Source: Tubiluchus corallicola (Eukaryota > Priapulida > Priapulimorpha > Priapulimorphida > Tubiluchidae). Taken from it: a stretch of DNA of 64,000 nt. Each line of letters opens with the position of its first letter. The first letter of the stretch is position 1. Location of the stretch: assembly GCA_030141605.1 (NCBI GenBank), contig JAQGDQ010000077.1:136501-200500 (forward strand), read 5' to 3'. The position numbers were made by a program, and so were the translations under genes. Below the pieces are notes generated by a model that saw only the letters and a list, made by a program, of their open reading frames with translations, was not told the origin of the DNA and ran no database searches. Shown here in pieces: positions 57,716-64,000 of this stretch.

Positions 57716-60700
57716 GCTTTCATTGTTATTATTACCTAGCATGGGCAATTAAAATATTTACAGCTGCGGAATAAGCTACTCCAAAGCCTCGTAGCAAATC
57801 CTAACAGCTATACAGTTTTTACAGTAAGATGTTTTCATTACGCAATATTTGCTCGACCACTGTGCAGTAATAAATATAATTTAGCTGGCAACACTGCGTA
57901 ATCAGACAGCGTCTAGGTGATTACGTCCTTAAACTAGTGTAAACCACATTTTATTCTGCGTTCAGTCTTTGATACAGGACGGCATAATCGATACAGCGAT
58001 CTATCGGCCGCCGCTTTAAGATCAATACGAAATTCACTACTTCCCATTTCTAAAGATGGCTAAGTACAAAGCAGATTTGGTTCTATAAAAACAGACCAGA
58101 AATTAAATAGGTGGAAGATTTGTGAAAAAGCCTAATCTTCTTGGTGCCTTTCTTCTGGGCAAAAATCTTCTGTTTTTTTCTAAGCTAAGATTAGCTTGCA
58201 AATCGTGGATAGACCAAAGGAGGGTCTTCGGGGGAGAACGTTAAATAATACGCAGCGTGAATGAAAAAAATTGCATAATCGAACGAAATATAAACGAATG
58301 AATAAACAAATAAACGAGAGAAAGAAGGGTCGGATGTAAAAAAGAACGAAGAACAAATGAGTGAATGAATGAAAAAATAAACAATGGACAAGTAATGAGC
58401 GCTGGAGTGAAGACAAAAGGAGATGAACCATTGCCTGAATGCGTAAAGAGTAAATTAATGAATGTGTAAATGAATAAATAAAGAACGAATAGATGAATGA
58501 AACTGGACTTCCTAAACCTGGCTCTGAATATTATAAACCAAGCAAACTCTTTTATTAGCTCTCAATGTACATGTATTATAGTTTAGACTGGCGTGCATGG
58601 CTTCATCACGTGACTTGCAGTAATTACCTTGCTCGACCTGCGTCACATGTTTGATTTATTGTGACTCTGATGACTGACTAAACATAGCAGGAGGAAGGGA
58701 AAAGGAAGGGAATTCATGGGGCCCATGTGTCGCAGATACGTTCTCTTTATGTGGCAGAAATAATGTGATTTTGCCACGGGCCTATTAAAGAACGCCACTT
58801 TTGTAAATATATGAAGGAAATGTTCATTGCTTCGTTTTCTTGATACGACTGATTTTTCTACTGAACTGAAGCGCAAACTGAGGATTTAACAATCCAACGT
58901 AATATTAATTATGCTTTTCTGATTACTCATATATCCAAACGAAGTGTCTCGATCTTGTGTAATGTTTATTTTACAGCAGCCGAGAAAGTAAACAACGTTT
59001 AAGCGGGTTTTACACATGATTCGCAAAACAAATATTTTTTACGCACGAGAAATGGGAGTAACAGTTGTATACGTTAATTGTTTGATAGCGATATAGATCT
59101 TTTGTATTTCAGAGAAAACTTCAGCTTCTTTGCCCAAAGCAGTGAAGGAAATTCTATAGCTCGTTGGAAAGAGGAAGAATTGGTGTACAAAGGAACAAAA
59201 TTTGTTAATTTTCCAGTATGACACATAAGTACATGTATACGAAAAATTGCGTTAATGTGCAGAACTCTATAGGCAATCATTGGAATTATACACACATCAT
59301 GTCGCTACCAAGTTCTTTTTATCAGGAAATATATCAACCACTAATTATTACAGAAAAGTCAATCCAGTAAAAATCTTGCAGCAAATTATCTCTGGTGAGA
59401 ACTCAAAAGATGTTTTTATAAAGCAAGATGTAGTCTGTCAATCCAGCTGTAGCTGTCAACTAGCATTGCGAGCCGACAGCAATTATTTTGCGAACGCATT
59501 GACGCCGTTGGTTGATTCATGATTGAATTTCACATTAAATTCAGTGTGAACAAGTGAGTGACATTTAGAATAAAACCGCCCGGTTGAATAGACCCTGAAG
59601 ACTTGATGTGTGTTTTGAAAAGTACTTTGCGTGTTTTAGAAGGGTTAACCCAGGAAAAATTGCAATTAATAGCGGGTGAAAAACATGTGTGCATATTACG
59701 ATTAAAAGTGGACTAGCGACACTTCCTTGTGACACATCTGACAAATAACAGCAGACATTTCAAAGTTTTAAAATTATAGGCTGAAAACACAATGTTGACG
59801 GGCATGAACGGCAACTTTTTACTTTATTGCTGCGTTTTCTGTTCAAATAAGAAGGGAAAAATGAAAACACAGAGTCACTAAATAATATTTTTTGGAATTG
59901 AGCACAGAAGGCTCAGTTTAGAAAAACACAAGAAGCACAAAATGGCACCGATAACGCAGCACTAAGAACACCAGGTGTGTTATGTGTTTTATGTAGCAGA
60001 GAACTGCAAGTTCCAACGCATAAGATCCTGTATTGTAATCAAAATTTAGGTGACTTGTTTGTGGTGTATCTCAAAGCATCTCCCAAATACGGTGGGGTTA
60101 CAGCAAAAAGTAAAAGTGCGAATCTATAGAATTCGTGTAAACTAATTTGTTAATGGTAGATAGTATCTGTTAACGATCGTACTGAAGTAAAATTGATAAA
60201 AAGTTAATAAAACACAATATATAATTATTATATTATATACAATATTATTATACAATATATACGATTAGGATGCAGAAAGTTGTAATTTATTTTCTATAAT
60301 TGTAATGTTACAACGTGTAATTTTTAGCGTGTAATATGTACTTAGTTAAATATTGTTTACTTTAAGTTTAATAACTGCATGAACCATTTTGGAATCATTG
60401 TATTACATACAATTTTAACGGATCCATGTAAAAATAAATTCTTATCTATCGATCTATCTATCTATCCAAATTTGCCTTAACCAAGCCAGTCTCTCTCTAA
60501 ATAGATCATATGTCAAGAAATTACACGAGCCAGTAGTAATCAGTACGAAGTTTTTTATCTGTTCCCGTTAAACGTACATCTATCTTTACTGCACGCTGGA
60601 CATTAAAATAATATAAATCTAGCCACAATTTAGCAGTCATGCGTCATTTCTTGCCACAGACGGCTTTCAGTTTAATATAAGAATGGCTTTAGTGTTGTGT

Positions 60701-61372
60701 TATATGAGCTGTGCTATGTAAGCTGTCTGTCAAGATTAAGATTGATATTTTCATACTCAAAGGAACTGACGCTCTTCGTTTGATTACATCTCGCTCAGTT
60801 TTTAGAGACATGCGCGGATAGATAGTGTAAAGAAATTGTTTGCTTTGTTGTAGTATACTAAGGTCACAAGTTAAATTCTATAGAAGATTAGGGTTTCCTT
60901 TGTTGCACTAGGGCAACGCAATATGACCATCGGTAAATCGTTGCCCTATCTTGAGCTCCAACTGACAAATGGGAAAAGCATTCTGATTAATTTTTGATTG
61001 AAGGCACATATAATAAGTCCATAAGTCAATAAATATGGTTCACTATTACTTTTCAATTCATTTGCTAAATTATTTAATTCTAAAATTTAAACACAGTAAT
61101 TTGTTGGTTGGCATTTATGTTATCGTATTATATGGTTCCCCAAAAACGAATGCATTGCAACGATTATTTAATTCTTGTTGTTATTTGCAGTCTTATACAT
61201 GTCTCTAAACACAATGACGCGTATAGTGCATAATTTTGACACATGTAGCTTTATTTCAGGTGTTTAGATAATTTTTGTTTTGCGTATCTTTATAGAGCGT
61301 GTAACAGAGTAACAATGTAGATTAGAAAATATATAGAACACTTCACCACGGCATGCTTACAGGAAAGTTTTG

Positions 61373-61402
61373 TTCTGGTTCTGGTTCTGGTTCTGATTCT
61401 GT
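61373..61402. repeat. GTTCTG hexamer repeat
   Basis: Five units of GTTCTG with one GATTCTG variant, 170 bases upstream of the candidate exon at 61,579. Confidence 0.85.
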
Positions 61403-61578
61403 TTTCTATACTAATTTGTTTCAACGTTAACTTCACTGTTTGTTAACTAATTCAATAAGTATGCTGTTTATTTGCTGTTCTGTTAGATATTTTACTAGCA
61501 GATACCATTGTATTTTTCTAACTTTGCATTTTTTTATTATTTGCTTTCCACGAAGCTCTGAAATATTAATTTTTTCAG

Positions 61579-61674
61579 GCTTACAGCTGGATAAAGAAGA
61601 TTTGGTGTACGATGGAAGAGTCAGCGAAAACGGGAGAACAGTTGACGTTACACCGGAAATAAAAACAAAACCAA
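61579..61674 (+). CDS. Candidate internal exon (phase 1 to phase 1), unknown protein
   Basis: Acceptor TTTTTTCAG and donor A|GTATATG bound 96 bases that read LQLDKEDLVYDG, then RVSENGRTVDVT, then PEIKTKP in phase 1, with split codons on both sides. The composition is protein-like (charged, no stop). The incoming phase fits the signal-peptide exon at 44,655-44,739. Joined, the mature N-terminus would be SEMKGLQLDKEDLVYDG. The rest of the gene would lie beyond 64,000. No homology is recognised. Confidence 0.3.
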
Positions 61675-61748
61675 GTATATGTTTCTATGAATACAATTTT
61701 GTAAAATTAAATGAGTGGGCAAGAACAGGAGTGAGGGTAAAAGCGAGT

Positions 61749-61757
61749 ATGTGTGTG

Positions 61758-61789
<32 letters not shown>

Positions 61790-61803
61790 TGCGTGTGTGT
61801 GTG

Positions 61804-61848
<45 letters not shown>
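61749..61848. repeat. (GT)n microsatellite
   Basis: About 100 bases of GT with an internal GCGT block. It lies 75 bases after the donor of the candidate exon at 61,579-61,674, so an unspliced reading frame would run into Cys/Val repeats. That argues that the exon ends before it. Confidence 0.95.
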
Positions 61849-61850
<2 letters not shown>

Positions 61851-63400
61851 GGGAGAGCTTTTCAGCAATTGCAGTTTGCTCAACCAGCACTCTGCATTAG
61901 CAAGGTATCTATATTTTTGTTTTTGTATTGATTTACTCCTTACAAGTTCGCTTACCATCTAGGTCAATGATGTCAGTGATTCGTTTGACAGGCAGAAAAA
62001 AGGATGGTTATTAATGTTAGTTGCTAGGACGATATAGATTTATTGCGTTGTCACGTTGTTAATTATTGAAAGCTCCTAGTTTGAAGTGTTGTTATTGGCA
62101 GCGGAGTCGTGTTTCAGTCCAGGTAGGAACAACAGCATTTGATCCAATGCTTGTCATTAAGTAGTAACTAGTAAGTAGTAGTAAGTAGAACGATGTTGCA
62201 GTGCTGATACTGACATCAAAAATTCTAAAATAGCAAATTCTATTATAGAATAAAACCCAGCCTCTGAGCATTTTTACGTTTAAGATCTGTTGGTATGAAT
62301 GTTGAAGCTTGTTAAGGATTTAAAGTTACTCTTTAAAATTCCTGAAATCTAAGGCTGCTAGATGAACATAATTACGTTCTTTATAATTTCGCTTAACCAT
62401 TTTTTTCATTTAACAAATGAAAAATACAAACGCCTCATTGTATTTTGAGTTATTTGCCAATTGCACCGCTTTAACAACCCGAGTTAAACCCGAAGTAAAT
62501 AATTCAAAAAACCTTAATATTTGTACAATTTTTGGGAAAAGGCTTTACACAATATATACACAGCATAAATGCTAAAATAAAACACGTGATTATAAATACT
62601 GCTGTAGAATTTGCGCAAAGTTCACGAAAACGGATTAATCGCAGAATCGCACGACGCTAATGTCGTTTGAGCAATGACATGACATTTCACTTTCCGCCCT
62701 TGTTCCAATGTCTTCTTTTATTGACAGATGCTTAATGACTCCAGGTGATTTGTCTGCTAGGTGACTCTAAATACTCAGCCAACTAGTAACAATAACCAAT
62801 TGTATCCTTTTGACTTACATTACTGGGTAAAAATAATTTCCATTTAATTAAGGACTTAATTACGAAATACTTAAGAATACAATTAAGTGCAAATGAGCGA
62901 AAATCCGAACAAATCTCTCTTGGAAAATCACTGATACTCAGTGTATTTATTCAAAAAATATATTGTAACGCTGTGCAGTCTTTGTTCAGTTTGTTAGGCG
63001 AAGATCAGTGCTAAAGAAATGTATTAAAATGGCTTAAAACCATGGCAAAGGATAACAGTTGGAATATATTACTAATTAATTAATTATTATTAATTATTGA
63101 ATTTAAATAATTTGAGTGTTTTAATAAATATTTTATGCTATTATTTAGAGCAGGATAACATCCTTCCTTAAACTAGAAAACGCTTCAATTGGAACCGAAT
63201 CTAAAATTTCGTACACTGAAACAATTGAAAAAATTCTGTACCCGAATAGTTAAAAAACACGAAGCATACAAAAATGCAATTAATAAGTTGTTTACATTGA
63301 TGTTAGTTGATATGTATATTACACTTTTGTTACCGTTAACATTATCGAAACCGTCTTTATTGACTAAAATTGCAGCAGTGATTGCAAAAAGTGTCAACAA
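61849..63400. other. Non-coding stretch, nothing recognised
   Basis: A+T-rich sequence with no gene, RNA or mobile element that I can name between the GT array and the minisatellite. Confidence 0.4.
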
Positions 63401-63404
63401 TTAT

Positions 63405-64000
63405 GGTCTACAGCAGCTGCAGCAATCATGGTTGACAAAAACTGGCAGCAGTCAGTGTTGACAATAGTTGTGCCAGTCATTGTCGACAAAAGTGGCAAAA
63501 ATTATGGCTGACAAAAGTGGCAACAATATGATCCACAAAAGTGGCAGCAATCATGGTCGGCAAGAGTGACAGCAATCATGGTTGACAAAAGTGGCAGCAA
63601 TCATGGTCGGCAAGAGTGACAGCAATCATGGTTGACAAAAGTGGCAGTAATCATGATCGACAAAAGTGGCAGCAATCATTGTCGACAAAGGTGGCAGTAA
63701 TCATGATCGACAAGAGAGGGAGCAATCATTGTCAATAAAAGTGGCAGTAATCATGATCAACAAAAGTGGCAGCAATCATTGTCCATAAAAGTGGCAGTAA
63801 TCATGATCAACAAAAGTGGCAGCAATCATTGTCCATAAAAGTGGCAGTAATCATGGTCGTCAAAAGTGGCAGCAACCATTGTCGACAAAAGTGGCAGTAA
63901 TCATTGTCCATAAAAGTGGCAGTAATCATTGTCCATAAAAGTGGTAGTAATCATGGTCGACAAAAGTGGCGGCAAACATGATCGCCAAAGTGGCAGCTAT
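63405..64000. repeat. Minisatellite with a unit of about 25 bp, continues past the window
   Basis: About 24 tandem copies of a unit close to GTGGCAGCAATCATGGTCGA + CAAAA fill the last 600 bases. Early copies are diverged; from about 63,520 they are regular. Units alternate in type (AGCAATCATTGTC.. with AGTAATCATGATC..), giving a 50-bp higher-order period in places. A 25-base unit breaks the reading frame every copy, so the array is not coding. Confidence 0.9.

Larger units (their letters stand above)
55488..61578. other. Long non-coding stretch with scattered repeats
   Basis: Apart from the entries listed separately, no gene was recognised in about 6 kb. Degenerate GAAT/AATA tetranucleotides occur at 58,255-58,500, an ATCT run at 60,443-60,466, and a GTTCTG hexamer repeat at 61,373-61,402. 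This is consistent with the interior of a very long intron or with plain intergenic DNA. Confidence 0.4.

Noticed and set aside
63189-63461. 90-codon ORF ending in the minisatellite
   Set aside because: It has no ATG start, Ile/Leu/Lys-rich A+T-driven composition, and runs into a non-coding tandem array.
63405-64000. Regular repeats resembling a CRISPR array
   Set aside because: Units are directly tandem, with no unique spacers between identical repeats, and the genome is eukaryotic. It is a minisatellite.

Overview
The window looks like nuclear DNA from an A+T-rich invertebrate animal. The genes have short exons, long GT-AG introns, polypyrimidine-AG acceptors and AATAAA-type poly(A) signals. 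The intergenic and intronic DNA carries decayed non-LTR retrotransposons, hAT-type non-autonomous DNA transposons, a foldback element, a tRNA-derived SINE and many microsatellites. The phylum cannot be fixed from the sequence; a spiralian or another non-vertebrate bilaterian fits. Every recognisable gene lies on the + strand.

1-15.2 kb: the 3' part (18 exons, 1101 codons before the stop) of an ATRX-type SNF2 chromatin remodeller. It enters the window within its coding sequence just before the first helicase lobe and ends at 15,230. One 25-codon exon (6,552-6,626) is too short to stand out as an ORF, but it is needed to keep the helicase intact. 15.7-18.6 kb: a minus-strand reverse-transcriptase relic, part of it exactly duplicated as a 272-bp tandem repeat. 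18.8-20.7 kb: an intronless GH35 beta-galactosidase of the GLB1L2/GLB1L3 type. 21.8-24.3 kb: a compact three-exon divergent homeobox gene with a TATA box and a proline/tyrosine-rich tail. 27.2-41.6 kb: a complete 18-exon DHX36 (RHAU) G-quadruplex helicase gene (1029 aa) whose introns contain hAT-type insertions.

41.6-64 kb: no recognisable conserved protein. A plausible first coding exon with a signal peptide lies at 44,655, behind a cluster of CACGTG, NRF1-like and inverted CCAAT sites. It shares intron phase with a possible second exon at 61,579, so much of this stretch may be one intron of about 16.8 kb. The stretch also holds a hAT-like element inserted in an ACT microsatellite (46.0-46.4 kb), a CR1/L2-type RT relic (50.2-50.8 kb), a 1.28-kb foldback element (54.2-55.5 kb), two SINE-like segments (57.5-57.7 kb) and a 25-bp minisatellite running off the right edge (63.4-64 kb).

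The four recognised genes show no sign of acting as a unit. ATRX and DHX36 both act on nucleic-acid structure, including G-quadruplexes in other animals, but their nearness here is probably chance. I did not find a convincing new multigene system. The least explained coding items are the orphan homeobox gene and the candidate secreted-protein gene.
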